A DNA stretch of 44,711 nucleotides from an uncultured Collinsella sp. (GCA_902470695.1 CABRHH010000023.1:1-44711); one strand, 5' to 3'; positions 25,532 through 33,163 are shown, counted from the first letter of the stretch. Numbers and translations are program-made. The notes: generated from the letters alone by a model not told the origin.

Positions 25532-25892
25532 GTGCGCTGCGGTGCCGCTGTGTCGGAGTCGGCCGGTTTTGTGTCGCATGCACCGGGGGCGGCCGGCTCG
25601 GTGCAGGGGTGTCCATGTGCCGGGTGCCGGGCGCGGGCGCCGCGGGGTATTGTCGGTGCATGAATGGGATGGTGTCGTAGGGCGCTGCCGTCATGCGAAG
25701 GGGGGGGGCGCGGCGGCGGTCCTGCTCGCATTGAAGCCGGGTGCAGAGCCGCAGGTGCGGTGTGCATCGCGTGCGCGTGCGAAGTGGTACTTTCGCGGCG
25801 GCGGTGATGGGTATATCATGCACTATCGTATGTATGTACGTGCTCGCGGCCAATACAGGGTCGGCGGGCTGGGATAACCGAAGGAGATTCGT
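25532..25892. other. Intergenic region upstream of yebC
   Basis: About 360 bases. It contains a run of nine G near 25700 and a TATATC box (25812-25817) that may be the -10 of yebC, with no good -35. A 19-codon open frame (25818-25877) starts right at that box and ends 15 bases before yebC; its peptide shows no codon clustering that would suggest attenuation. No terminator or RNA gene is recognised. Confidence 0.4.
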
Positions 25893-26699
25893 ATGTCCGG
25901 ACACTCTAAGTGGGCCACAACCAAGCATCGCAAGGGTGCGCAGGACGCCAAGCGTTCCGCCCTGTTCTCCAAGCTGAGCCGCAACATCACGGTTGCCGCT
26001 CGCCTCGGCAACGATCCCAACCCGGAGAACAACGCCAGCCTTGCTGCCGCCGTGGCCAAGGCCAAGGCCCAGTCCATGCCCAAGGACAAGATCAAGGCCG
26101 CCATCGACAAGGCCTTCGGTGCCGGTGCCGACGCCGCCGTCTACGAGAATATCGTCTACGAGGGCTACGGCCCGGCGGGCGTGGCCGTCTACGTCGAGTG
26201 CCTGACCGATAACCGCAACCGCACCGCGGCCGACGTGCGCTCCGCGTTCAGCCATGCGGGCGGCAACCTGGGCACCTCCGGCTCGGTGGCGTTCCAGTTC
26301 GAGCGCCGCGGCCAGGTCGTCCTCGCCAAGGAGATCCTCGATCCGAACGCCAAGAAGGAGACCATGATCTCCAACGGCGCTGCCGGGGACGAGGAGGAGT
26401 TCATGATGGCGGTCGACGAGGCCGGCGGCAACGATTACGAGGACGCCGGCGAGGAGTGGATCGTGTGGACCGCTCCGGGTGACCTCATGGCCGTGTCCAA
26501 GGGTCTGGAGGCCCAGGGCATCGAGGTAAAGGGCGCCGAGCTCACGATGGTTCCCACCACGCCCACGGCGGTGGCCGCGGCCGACGCCAAGAAGGTCCAG
26601 CGTCTGATCGACCGCCTGGAGGAGCTCGATGACGTCCAGGACGTGTACTCCACGATGGATATGACCGACGAGGTCCTCGCTGCCCTCGAGGAGGAGTAG
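25893..26699 (+). CDS. YebC/PmpR-family protein (putative regulator / translation factor)
   Basis: Cytoplasmic three-domain protein starting MSGHSKWATTKHRKGAQDAKR, diagnostic of the YebC/PmpR (TACO1) family. ARLGNDPNPENNASLAAAVAKAKAQSMPKD and YEGYGPAGVAVYVECLTDNRNRT follow in the normal order. The family has been linked both to transcriptional regulation and, more recently, to relief of ribosome stalling at proline stretches. At 268 residues it is about 20 longer than usual, mainly through an acidic insertion around KETMISNGAAGDEEEF and NDYEDAGEEW. The ruvC/ruvA genes often found beside yebC are not present. AAGGAG lies 8 bases before the ATG. Confidence 0.94.
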   Translation: MSGHSKWATTKHRKGAQDAKRSALFSKLSRNITVAARLGNDPNPENNASLAAAVAKAKAQSMPKDKIKAAIDKAFGAGADAAVYENIVYEGYGPAGVAVYVECLTDNRNRTAADVRSAFSHAGGNLGTSGSVAFQFERRGQVVLAKEILDPNAKKETMISNGAAGDEEEFMMAVDEAGGNDYEDAGEEWIVWTAPGDLMAVSKGLEAQGIEVKGAELTMVPTTPTAVAAADAKKVQRLIDRLEELDDVQDVYSTMDMTDEVLAALEEE

Positions 26700-26744
26700 A
26701 CGCCTCGGTTGAGTGCGACCGATTCGTATCGGTTGATGCAGGTC

Positions 26745-26775
26745 GAGCCGGGTCCGTGCTGTGCGGGCCCGGCTC
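26745..26775 (+). terminator. Stem-loop terminator after yebC
   Basis: GAGCCGGGTCCG (26745-26756) and CGGGCCCGGCTC (26764-26775) pair at 11 of 12 positions plus a wobble, with a 7-base loop, 45 bases after the yebC stop. No U-tract; probable terminator by stability and position. Confidence 0.55.
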
Positions 26776-26924
26776 GTATCGTATGCATTCAACGTGCGCG
26801 TGTGCGCGTACTGGTGGGGAGATTGCGCATGGTATCGTGAGGTGTGCGACGACGGTTGCCGCACGTGCCCCAGTGGGTACAAGAGATGAACCTGCGCCGC
26901 GGCGCCTATGAGAAGAGGAGGACC

Positions 26925-27464
26925 ATGAGGGGTATCAGAAAGGCGGGACTTGCGCTCTACCTGCTTGCGGGCACGGTGGTGGCGGGCCTGCTCGCGCTTT
27001 TGCTCTTCGGTCCCGAGGACGAACGGCTTGCCGGGGCGCTGCAGGTTCCATGGGTGCGCGTGGCCGTGGCGGTGTGCCTGGCGATCGTGGTGCTCCAGAT
27101 GGCACTCGTGCTCGTTTGGATCATCCTCGATAAGCCCGAGCCCCGCTGCGTGCGCCCCCATGGCCGCGAGGACATCGAGGTGACGTGTGCAGCGATTGCC
27201 TCGGTTGCGCGCGCGGCCGCCGCGGAGCGCGACGTGCTGGTCGAGCACGTCGAAGCGCGGCCCACAGGCCGCGGCGACGACGGCGTGCGCGTCTCTGTTG
27301 AGGCGATAGCGCTGGTGAATTGCGGCCTGGAGGGCATGGCGCATCGCGTGCAGCAGCGGGTGCAGACGGCATGCGAGCAGATGCTCGGCTGCGAGGTGGC
27401 ACGCGTGCGCGTGCGGTTCCTGCCGAGCAAGACGGTGGTTGTATCCAAGGAGGAGACACGGTGA
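26925..27464 (+). CDS. amaP: Alkaline shock response membrane anchor protein AmaP
   Basis: Small membrane protein of 179 residues that anchors Asp23 at the cell membrane in Gram-positive bacteria. Two hydrophobic segments lie near the N-terminus (about residues 8-25 and 42-65, ending LVWIILDKPEP). The soluble remainder resembles the AmaP C-terminal region, with VRVSVEAIALVNCGLEGMAHRVQQRV. ATG 26925 was chosen for its AAGAGGAGG upstream; in-frame GTG/ATG codons upstream (26844, 26886) have weaker sites. Its stop overlaps the start of the DUF2273 gene, and Asp23 follows, so the three form one envelope-stress operon. Confidence 0.85.
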   Translation: MRGIRKAGLALYLLAGTVVAGLLALLLFGPEDERLAGALQVPWVRVAVAVCLAIVVLQMALVLVWIILDKPEPRCVRPHGREDIEVTCAAIASVARAAAAERDVLVEHVEARPTGRGDDGVRVSVEAIALVNCGLEGMAHRVQQRVQTACEQMLGCEVARVRVRFLPSKTVVVSKEETR

Positions 27465-27856
27465 GTGAGAGCAGAAACGGGACGCCCCGGGCCCCGAAGC
27501 CGGTGATCGAGCAGGAGCCGGCCTCGGACACCGGGGCAAACGGCGCCTCGGCGGCATCATCATCCGAGCGGGCATCCGGCTCTGCAGGTGCCTCCGCGCA
27601 CGGGTTCCAGGATACGACGATCGGGTTTTTCAGGAACTTCGGCGCTCGTGCCTGGGAGTTCGCCGACTCCAATCCCCATGCGGTGCTCTACGGCCTGTTG
27701 GGCTTGGTGATCGCGGTGCTCGTGCTGTGGTGCGGCCTGTGGGCCACGATCGTGATGGCGGTGTTTGCCGGCATCGGCGCCCTCATCGGCCGGGCGCGCG
27801 ATCGCGAGCACGGCGGGTCCGATACGCTGAGCCGCATGTTCGGCAAACGACGGTAG
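27461..27856 (+). CDS. DUF2273 small membrane protein
   Basis: A 131-residue protein. The C-terminal 55 residues (NPHAVLYGLLGLVIAVLVLW...IGALIGRARD) form the paired hydrophobic segments of DUF2273, a small family almost always found between amaP and asp23. The first 65 residues are a polar Ser/Ala-rich extension not present in typical 60-residue members. GTG 27461 overlaps the amaP stop (TGA at 27462) and has AAGGAGG 7 bases upstream. Likely part of the Asp23 membrane complex; the molecular role is unknown. Confidence 0.8.
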   Translation: MSESRNGTPRAPKPVIEQEPASDTGANGASAASSSERASGSAGASAHGFQDTTIGFFRNFGARAWEFADSNPHAVLYGLLGLVIAVLVLWCGLWATIVMAVFAGIGALIGRARDREHGGSDTLSRMFGKRR

Positions 27857-27924
27857 GAATGTGAGCGGGACCGCTGTGCGGTCTGTTGCCGCATGCGGGG
27901 CGGCGCGAGAGAAGGGAAGATCCC

Positions 27925-28461
27925 ATGGCTGAGATGGTTGAGAACAACGAGCAGGCGGATGCCGATACGGCGCGCGAGCAGGAGCTTGCAGCCGCGGAGG
28001 GCGCGTCTGCGGCGCCGGTGGCTGCTGACGAGGGCGCATCGACGCCGGAGGCGCCCGCTGCGGAGGCGGCGGTTGTCGAGGAGCTTGAGGAGTCGGAGGA
28101 TTCGCTCACCTACTCCAACGGCGTGATCGAGAAGATTGTGGCCATGGCCACGCGCGAGGTCCCGCACGTACTGGGCATGAAGGGCAACCTCATGCACTTC
28201 GTGCAGGAGCAGTTTGGCGCCGAGCGCCTGACCAAGGGCGTGACCGTGGATGTGACCGACGACAACCGCGTGATCGTGAACATCTCGGTGATCATCGAGT
28301 ACGGCTGCTTCGCGCCGGCAATCTTCGAGGACGTGAAGGAGCGCGTGACCGAGCGCCTGAGCGCGATGACCGGTCTGGAGGTTGCGGGCATCAACCTGCG
28401 CATCGAGGACGTGGTGACGCGCGAGGAGTTCGAGGCGAGCCAGAAGCACGCCGCCGAGTGA
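27925..28461 (+). CDS. Asp23/Gls24-family envelope stress response protein
   Basis: Abundant membrane-associated protein family induced by alkaline or cell-wall stress. The Asp23 domain covers about residues 55-170: YSNGVIEKIVAMATREVPHV, GVTVDVTDDNRVIVNISVIIEYG, and a C-terminal EVAGINLRIEDVV. The first 50 residues are an Ala/Glu-rich acidic extension. ATG 27925 has GAAGGGAAG at good spacing. Last gene of the amaP-DUF2273-asp23 group; it ends 46 bases before the predicted metNIQ promoter. Confidence 0.9.
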   Translation: MAEMVENNEQADADTAREQELAAAEGASAAPVAADEGASTPEAPAAEAAVVEELEESEDSLTYSNGVIEKIVAMATREVPHVLGMKGNLMHFVQEQFGAERLTKGVTVDVTDDNRVIVNISVIIEYGCFAPAIFEDVKERVTERLSAMTGLEVAGINLRIEDVVTREEFEASQKHAAE

Positions 28462-28507
28462 CATGCGGTTGCACGCGCCTCTCTTTATTGCAGGTGTGTT
28501 TCATAGG

Positions 28508-28536
28508 TTGTGAGCACTCCGGCGTGCTGCTAAGCT
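28508..28536 (+). promoter_or_regulatory. Promoter of the metNIQ leader, positioned for a leaderless transcript
   Basis: TTGTGA (28508-28513), 17 bases, TAAGCT (28531-28536). Seven bases separate the -10 from the ATG at 28544, so the first transcribed base could be the A of the start codon. Consistent with this, no ribosome binding site precedes that ATG. Leaderless mRNAs are common in Actinobacteria. Confidence 0.6.
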
Positions 28537-28543
28537 AAACCCC

Positions 28544-28624
28544 ATGATTACGTTTGGTGGACATATCGCGATGATGGTCATGGAGATGCCCTCGCCCGGG
28601 CACTCTGACCTGCTGTGCCGATAG
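28544..28624 (+). CDS. Methionine-rich leader peptide of the metNIQ operon
   Basis: An open frame of 26 codons ending in TAG at 28622-28624. Its middle reads HIAMMVMEMPSP: four Met codons among six (ATG ATG GTC ATG GAG ATG, 28571-28588). Ribosome stalling at this cluster when charged Met-tRNA is scarce would leave downstream RNA free to refold. It lies between a promoter and an intrinsic terminator upstream of a methionine transporter operon, the classical layout of a ribosome-mediated attenuator. The reading frame is certain; its function is inferred from composition and position. Confidence 0.75.
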   Translation: MITFGGHIAMMVMEMPSPGHSDLLCR

Positions 28625-28634
28625 CACGGCTAGA

Positions 28635-28666
28635 CGGAGACCGGGCGCCCTGCTAGGCTGTCTCCG
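28635..28666 (+). other. Stem-loop between the leader peptide and the attenuator terminator
   Basis: CGGAGAC (28635-28641) pairs with GTCTCCG (28660-28666), with an inner GCC (28647-28649)/GGC (28656-28658). It abuts the terminator, sharing only its first G, so it may pause RNA polymerase rather than act as the antiterminator. A separate candidate antiterminator is CTGAC (28605-28609) with GTCAG (28673-28677), extended by weak pairs into GGCGGG. Confidence 0.5.
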
Positions 28667-28692
28667 GCGGGAGTCAGCCCGCCTTCTTTTTT
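28666..28692 (+). terminator. Intrinsic terminator (attenuator) upstream of metN
   Basis: GGCGGG (28666-28671), loop AGTCAG, CCCGCC (28678-28683), then TTCTTTTTT (28684-28692). It is the only hairpin in the window with a true U-tract, lies 31 bases before the metN start, and is downstream of a Met-rich leader peptide. A terminator before the first structural gene indicates regulated read-through. Confidence 0.85.
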
Positions 28693-28722
28693 CGCAGACC
28701 ATCATCGAGCGGAGTTTCACTC

Positions 28723-29487
28723 GTGATCAGCATCCAGCATGTTTCAAAGACATTCGAGGTGTCGGGGTCCCGCGCGGACGCCGATTGCGTGCAGGCGCTT
28801 GAGGACATCAACCTCGAGATCGCCGACGGCGACATCTTCGGCATCATCGGCATGAGCGGCGCCGGCAAGTCCACGCTCGTGCGCACCATCAACCTGCTTG
28901 AGCAGCCAACCGCGGGCAAGATCGTGGTCGACGGCCGCGACGTGACCGCGCTTTCCGGCACCGACCTGCGCGTCTACCGCCGCCGGGTTGCCATGATCTT
29001 CCAGAGCTTCGGTCTGCTCGCGCAAAAGACCGTGCTGGATAACGTGTGCTTCCCGTTTCTCGCCGCCACCGGCAAGGTGACGCCTGAAAACCGCGAGCGC
29101 GCGCTTGCCCTGCTCGACCGCGTGGGCCTGCGGGAGAAGGCATCGAGTTACCCCAGCCAGCTTTCCGGCGGCCAGCAGCAGCGCGTGGCGATTGCCCGCG
29201 CCCTGGCCTGCGAGCCGGAGGTCATCCTGTGCGACGAGGCCACCTCGGCGCTCGACCCCGACAGCACGAACACGATCTTGAAGCTGCTGCGCGACATCAA
29301 CCGCGAGACGGGCGTGACCCTGGTGGTCATCACCCACTCCATGGATGTGGTGAAGAAGATCTGCAAGAACGTGGCGGTGCTCGAGCACGGGCACGTGGTG
29401 GAACGGGGACCGGTGGAGCGCGTGTTCGAGGCTCCTGTCGCCGAGGCAACCCGCGTGCTGCTTGGAAAGGTGGAGTGGGATGCTTAA
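28723..29487 (+). CDS. metN: Methionine ABC transporter ATP-binding protein MetN (short form)
   Basis: ATPase of the D-/L-methionine importer. Walker A is GMSGAGKST (43-51), the Q-loop FQSFGLLAQKTV is MetN-like, the signature is LSGGQQQR, Walker B VILCDEATSALD, and the His switch THSMD. At 254 residues it ends soon after the ATPase domain and lacks the C-terminal NIL (ACT-like) domain that in E. coli MetN (about 343 residues) binds methionine and shuts transport down. Control may therefore rest on the upstream attenuator. GTG 28723 has GGAG 8 bases upstream. It overlaps metI by 8 bases. Confidence 0.93.
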   Translation: MISIQHVSKTFEVSGSRADADCVQALEDINLEIADGDIFGIIGMSGAGKSTLVRTINLLEQPTAGKIVVDGRDVTALSGTDLRVYRRRVAMIFQSFGLLAQKTVLDNVCFPFLAATGKVTPENRERALALLDRVGLREKASSYPSQLSGGQQQRVAIARALACEPEVILCDEATSALDPDSTNTILKLLRDINRETGVTLVVITHSMDVVKKICKNVAVLEHGHVVERGPVERVFEAPVAEATRVLLGKVEWDA

Positions 29488-30145
29488 CGAGTTCATCTCC
29501 GAGTTCGGCGCGCTGCTGGCGCAAGGCACGGCCGACACCCTCGTCATGGTGTTCGTCTCCACAGCGATCGCGTATGTGATCGGCATCGCGCTGGGCGTGG
29601 TGCTGCACCTCACGGCCCCGGGCGGCTTGCGCCCCATCCCGGTGCTCAACGCGGTGCTGGGTTGGGTGGTGAATATCGGCCGCTCGCTGCCGTTCATCAT
29701 CCTACTGATCGCGCTCATGCCGGTTACCCAGGCGCTCGTGCAGACCTCCACCGGGGTGGTGGGCGTGATCCCGCCGCTGGTGGTGGCCACGGCCCCGTTC
29801 GTGGCGCGCATGGTGGAGCAGTCGCTCGCCGAGGTGAGCCGCGAGGTGGTCGAGGCTGCCGAGGCCTGCGGGGCGAGTGTGCCGCGCATCGTGTTCTCGG
29901 CGCTGCTGCCCGAGGCTGCCCCGAGCATCGTGCGCGGCGTCGCGGTGACGCTGATCGCCGTGCTGGGCTACACTGCCATCGCCGGCGCGGTGGGTGCCGG
30001 CGGCTTGGGCGACATCGCCATCCGCTATGGGTACTACCGCTACGAGAACGATGTCATGATCGCGACCGTGGTGCTTTTGGTGATGCTCGTGCAGCTCATT
30101 CAATCCGTATGCAATCTGATCGCGCGCCGCATCGACCATCGTTAG
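29480..30145 (+). CDS. metI: Methionine ABC transporter permease MetI
   Basis: Inner-membrane permease of 221 residues with five hydrophobic segments. The family signature is strong: NIGRSLPFIILLIALMPVTQ, the ATPase-coupling EAA-like loop EVVEAAEACGASVPRIVFSALLPEA, and GYTAIAGAVGAGGLGD. ATG 29480 overlaps the metN stop by 8 bases with GGTGGAG upstream. It forms the MetN2I2 importer with metN and receives substrate from MetQ. Confidence 0.94.
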   Translation: MLNEFISEFGALLAQGTADTLVMVFVSTAIAYVIGIALGVVLHLTAPGGLRPIPVLNAVLGWVVNIGRSLPFIILLIALMPVTQALVQTSTGVVGVIPPLVVATAPFVARMVEQSLAEVSREVVEAAEACGASVPRIVFSALLPEAAPSIVRGVAVTLIAVLGYTAIAGAVGAGGLGDIAIRYGYYRYENDVMIATVVLLVMLVQLIQSVCNLIARRIDHR

Positions 30146-30156
30146 CGCGCTTGCGC

Positions 30157-30183
30157 GGTGCCGCACCCGGCGCGTTCGGCACC
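30157..30183 (+). other. Stem-loop between metI and metQ
   Basis: GGTGCCG (30157-30163) and CGGCACC (30177-30183) with a 13-base loop, in the 68-base gap. Such structures between permease and binding-protein genes can stabilise processed mRNA; function is not shown. Confidence 0.35.
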
Positions 30184-30213
30184 CTCGTCTTCACATCCTG
30201 AAAGGAATTCATC

Positions 30214-31080
30214 ATGCAGAACTTCAACGCTTCCATCTCCCGTCGCTCGCTTTTGAAGGGCACCGTCGCCGGCCTGGGCTTCGTCGCTCTGGGCGGCCTG
30301 GCCGGGTGCGGCGGCACGGGCACGGGCTCCGGGTCCGCTTCGAGCGCATCGACCAAGCTCACCGTTGCGGCGAGCCCCACGCCTCATGCCGAGATCCTGA
30401 ACGACTTCGCCGCCGACAAGCTCAAGGAGCAGGACATCGAGCTGACGGTGAAGGAGTACACCGACTACATCCTGCCCAACCGCGACACCACGTCCGGCTC
30501 GGTTGACGCCAACTACTTCCAGCACATCAACTACCTGGATAACTACAACAAGGAGAACGACACCGACCTGGTGTCCGCGGGCGCGATTCACTACGAGCCG
30601 ATGGCCGTCTACGCAGGCCGCTCCAAGGACCTGGACGCGATCGCCGACGGCGCCTCCATCGCCATTCCAAATGACCCCACCAACGAGGGCCGCGCGTTGC
30701 TGCTGCTGCAGGATCTGGGTCTGATCACCTTGAAGGACCCCGAGAACCTCGAGGCGACGCCCAAGGACATCTCCGACAACCCGCACAACATCTCGTTCCA
30801 GGAGCTCGAGGCCGCTGCGGTGCCGCGCGCGCTCGAGTCGGTCGATTTCGCCGTCATCAACGGTAACTACGCCATCGAGGCGGGCTACCACGTGAAGGAT
30901 GCGCTTGCCCACGAGGAGACGGGCTCTACGGCGGTCGAGCAGTACGCCAACATCATCTGCACGACGCCCAAGAAGAAGGATGATGCGGCCGTGAAGGCGC
31001 TCGTCGAGGTGCTGCAGTCCGACGACTTCAAGGACTACCTGGAGAAGACCTACGGCCAGGACGTTCTGCCGGCGTTCTAA
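30214..31080 (+). CDS. metQ: Methionine-binding lipoprotein MetQ
   Basis: Substrate-binding lipoprotein (288 residues) of the methionine importer, NlpA/MetQ family. The signal region has a twin-arginine-like SRRSLLKG (Arg10-Arg11) followed by a hydrophobic stretch and the lipobox LAGC with Cys32, so it is probably Tat-exported and then lipidated by Lgt. Mature-domain motifs typical of MetQ are ASPTPHAEILN, DANYFQHINYLDNYN, IAIPNDPTNEGRAL and FAVINGNYA. AAAGGA precedes the ATG. The last gene of metNIQ; only 15 bases separate it from the next gene, a PTS-type regulator. Confidence 0.95.
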   Translation: MQNFNASISRRSLLKGTVAGLGFVALGGLAGCGGTGTGSGSASSASTKLTVAASPTPHAEILNDFAADKLKEQDIELTVKEYTDYILPNRDTTSGSVDANYFQHINYLDNYNKENDTDLVSAGAIHYEPMAVYAGRSKDLDAIADGASIAIPNDPTNEGRALLLLQDLGLITLKDPENLEATPKDISDNPHNISFQELEAAAVPRALESVDFAVINGNYAIEAGYHVKDALAHEETGSTAVEQYANIICTTPKKKDDAAVKALVEVLQSDDFKDYLEKTYGQDVLPAF

Positions 31081-31095
31081 GGGCGGGCGTTCGCG

Positions 31096-32925
31096 GTGTC
31101 ACGGGAGCGCCAACAGCATATCGTCGCCTGTCTGAGCGGCGAACGCGGATGGATGCGCGGCAGCGAGCTGGCTGCCGCGCTTTCCGTAAGCGTCCGCACG
31201 GTACAGCTGGAGATAGCGCGCATCAACGAACAGGGCGACCTGCCGGCAATCGAGTCGAACCGCCGGCTCGGCTATCGGTTGCGCAACGCGGATCTGCAGC
31301 GCGTCTCTATCGATCAGGCACATGCCGGGGAGTTGCTCGGCGAGCCGCTTGCGTATCTCTTCGAATGCCAGATCATCATGGTGCTGCTGTTCGAGCGGGG
31401 CTGGGTGAGCCTAGCCGAGGTGGCGCGCCGCCTCAACGTGGCGCGTTCGACGGTTGTGGCGAGCCTGCCGCGCGTGCGACGCATCATTCCGCGTACCCCG
31501 GGTGCACGGTTTGTCGCGCAAACGGGGCATGGGGTGCGTATCGAGGTGCATGAGCATGCGGCCCGCGCGATGCTCATGAAGATCCTCGGCATGCGGTTCG
31601 ACGCCGAGCTGTTCTACGGCATCGGCCATTTCGATGGCATTCAGCGCGATGTCGAGGATTTGCAGTCGGCCTTGGCGGAGCTGCCCTTGCGCGCGCAGGT
31701 TCCCTATACGGGGGCGGCGTTCGCCTCGCTCGCCAGCTATATCGCCATCTCGATCCTGCGCTCGTGCTTTGGGTTTGCCCTGTCCGGCACCGAGGTGTAT
31801 CCGGATAGTCCGTTTGTGGCCGAAATCGCAAAGACGGTCGAGCTGTGGTGCGGCTATCGGCTCAGCGCGCCCGAATGCGCACAGGTGCTCGAGCTGCTCA
31901 ACGGGTCGAGCGTGATCTCCGCCGAGCGTATCGATGCGCCTGCCTCGCCGTGGGCCCGTGCGGCTACGGTGCGGTTCGAGGAGGCTGCCCGAACGGGCTG
32001 CGGTGTTGATTTTGGGTTCGATGAAGAGGCACGCACGGCGTTTGCCCGCCATCTCGATCGGCTTCGCGTGCGCCTGGACGCCGGCATGGTCAACGTGGGG
32101 CGTGAGACCAATGAGCTGTTCTGTCGGTATCCGCTTGCTGTGCACATGCTGCGCACCTGCTTGGACCCTGTGTTCGGCACGCGTATCCCCGATGCCGAGC
32201 TGGGCTACATGGTGCCCTATCTTACCGAGGCGATTGAGGGCCGTCGCAAGCCCCTGCAGGTGGCGTTGGTAAGCGACCGGAGCGCGGGGTCTATCCTGCG
32301 CCTGCGGCGTGCGTTGGCAGCCGCCGCCGGCACCGATCGCGTTGAGGTCACGTGCCTGCCCGGCTATGCGCTCGCCCGCGCGCTGCCGGCCCAACAGACG
32401 AGCGCGGCGGGGTCCTGCTCGCTGGATTCTGCTGCGCCCGATGCCGTGTTCACGACCGAACCCCGCCTTGCGCTGCTGCATCCGCAGATGATGCTGATCA
32501 GCCCCGAACGGCCGGAAGAGGTGGCCTCCTCGCTGCAGGAGCGCATGCAGGCGGTGCGAGAGGCTGTTCGAGCGCGTCGGCAGCACAAGATGGCGCAGCG
32601 GTTTCCCATGGGCTCGTTCGACCGGGCGCCGGGGGATGCATTCGCAGATGCGTGCGCTCGCGAGGACCGCGCAGAGCTGGCGCGGCGCTTGGGAAGCTAC
32701 GTCGCCGTCCAGCCGCAGGATATCTCGCTTGAGCCGCTCGACCCAGCGAGGTTGTGCATCATCGCTCATGCCCCGGCCGACGCCGGAACGAGCATGGTGG
32801 CGCGGGGTGACTGCGCACCGTTTCAGTACCGCGGCAAGGCCATCAACGAGTTGGTGGTTGTCGTGTTCGCACACGATGTCGATGTGGTTGAGTTCTTCAC
32901 CTATGTGCGCACGCTGCTTGCGTGA
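31096..32925 (+). CDS. PRD-domain PTS transcriptional regulator (BglG/MtlR-like), degenerate sites
   Basis: A 609-residue regulator: an N-terminal winged HTH (RGSELAAALSVSVRTVQLEI), a second HTH around residues 95-140 (SLAEVARRLNVARSTVV), two PRD-like domains (about 190-390), an EIIB-like segment (about 395-450) and an EIIA-like C-terminus (about 480-609). Residues that PTS enzymes normally phosphorylate look altered. The second PRD has Tyr in ELGYMVPYLTEA where a His is usual, and the EIIB-like strand reads LVSDRSAGSI without the expected Cys. A His remains in IIAHAP of the EIIA-like part. It probably activates the beta-glucoside PTS genes that follow. GTG 31096 is the earliest sensible start; its ribosome binding site is weak. 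Confidence 0.82.
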   Translation: MSRERQQHIVACLSGERGWMRGSELAAALSVSVRTVQLEIARINEQGDLPAIESNRRLGYRLRNADLQRVSIDQAHAGELLGEPLAYLFECQIIMVLLFERGWVSLAEVARRLNVARSTVVASLPRVRRIIPRTPGARFVAQTGHGVRIEVHEHAARAMLMKILGMRFDAELFYGIGHFDGIQRDVEDLQSALAELPLRAQVPYTGAAFASLASYIAISILRSCFGFALSGTEVYPDSPFVAEIAKTVELWCGYRLSAPECAQVLELLNGSSVISAERIDAPASPWARAATVRFEEAARTGCGVDFGFDEEARTAFARHLDRLRVRLDAGMVNVGRETNELFCRYPLAVHMLRTCLDPVFGTRIPDAELGYMVPYLTEAIEGRRKPLQVALVSDRSAGSILRLRRALAAAAGTDRVEVTCLPGYALARALPAQQTSAAGSCSLDSAAPDAVFTTEPRLALLHPQMMLISPERPEEVASSLQERMQAVREAVRARRQHKMAQRFPMGSFDRAPGDAFADACAREDRAELARRLGSYVAVQPQDISLEPLDPARLCIIAHAPADAGTSMVARGDCAPFQYRGKAINELVVVVFAHDVDVVEFFTYVRTLLA

Positions 32926-33019
32926 GGAGTCCGCCGCGCTGCGCCCGTGCGCCGTATATGCTTCTGCGCCGCTCTGCGTTCCGACGTGCTGCCTTCGCGA
33001 TGCCGGCGGACCCCTCACG
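32921..33019 (+). repeat. 16-bp inverted repeat spanning the regulator-PTS junction
   Basis: The arm at 32921-32936 (CGTGAGGAGTCCGCCG) is the reverse complement of 33004-33019 (CGGCGGACCCCTCACG) except for one position. The arms are 67 bases apart, and the left arm contains the regulator's stop codon (TGA 32923-32925). It may fold into a long terminator or control structure upstream of the EIIBC gene. Confidence 0.6.
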
Positions 33020-33163
33020 TTCCCTGCCGCCCCATGGCAGATAGACCGATTCTATGCGGAACTGGAATAACAAAAGCGTAATCTTCTCGGGCCAACAGGC
33101 TCTCGGTATGCTGAGGTGGACGCGGATGGCCCGCGTGTTCATCGGTGACAAGGAGAGTCGAAC

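Noticed and set aside
21764..25579. Antisense frame of 1271 codons opposite glmM and the DUF6020-like gene
   Set aside because: High-GC shadow frame: His/Arg-rich, no family motifs, and fully opposite two well supported genes.
25818..25877. Leader peptide before yebC
   Set aside because: No amino-acid codon clustering and no terminator before yebC; probably chance.
28544..28722. SAM riboswitch upstream of metN
   Set aside because: No SAM-I, SAM-II or SAM-IV core motif is visible, and the leader is largely occupied by the peptide frame; a structure search with covariance models would settle it.
31096..33163. RAT/BglG-type antiterminator site before EIIBC
   Set aside because: No RAT-like hairpin overlapping a U-tract terminator is seen; the regulator has HTH domains rather than an RNA-binding CAT domain.
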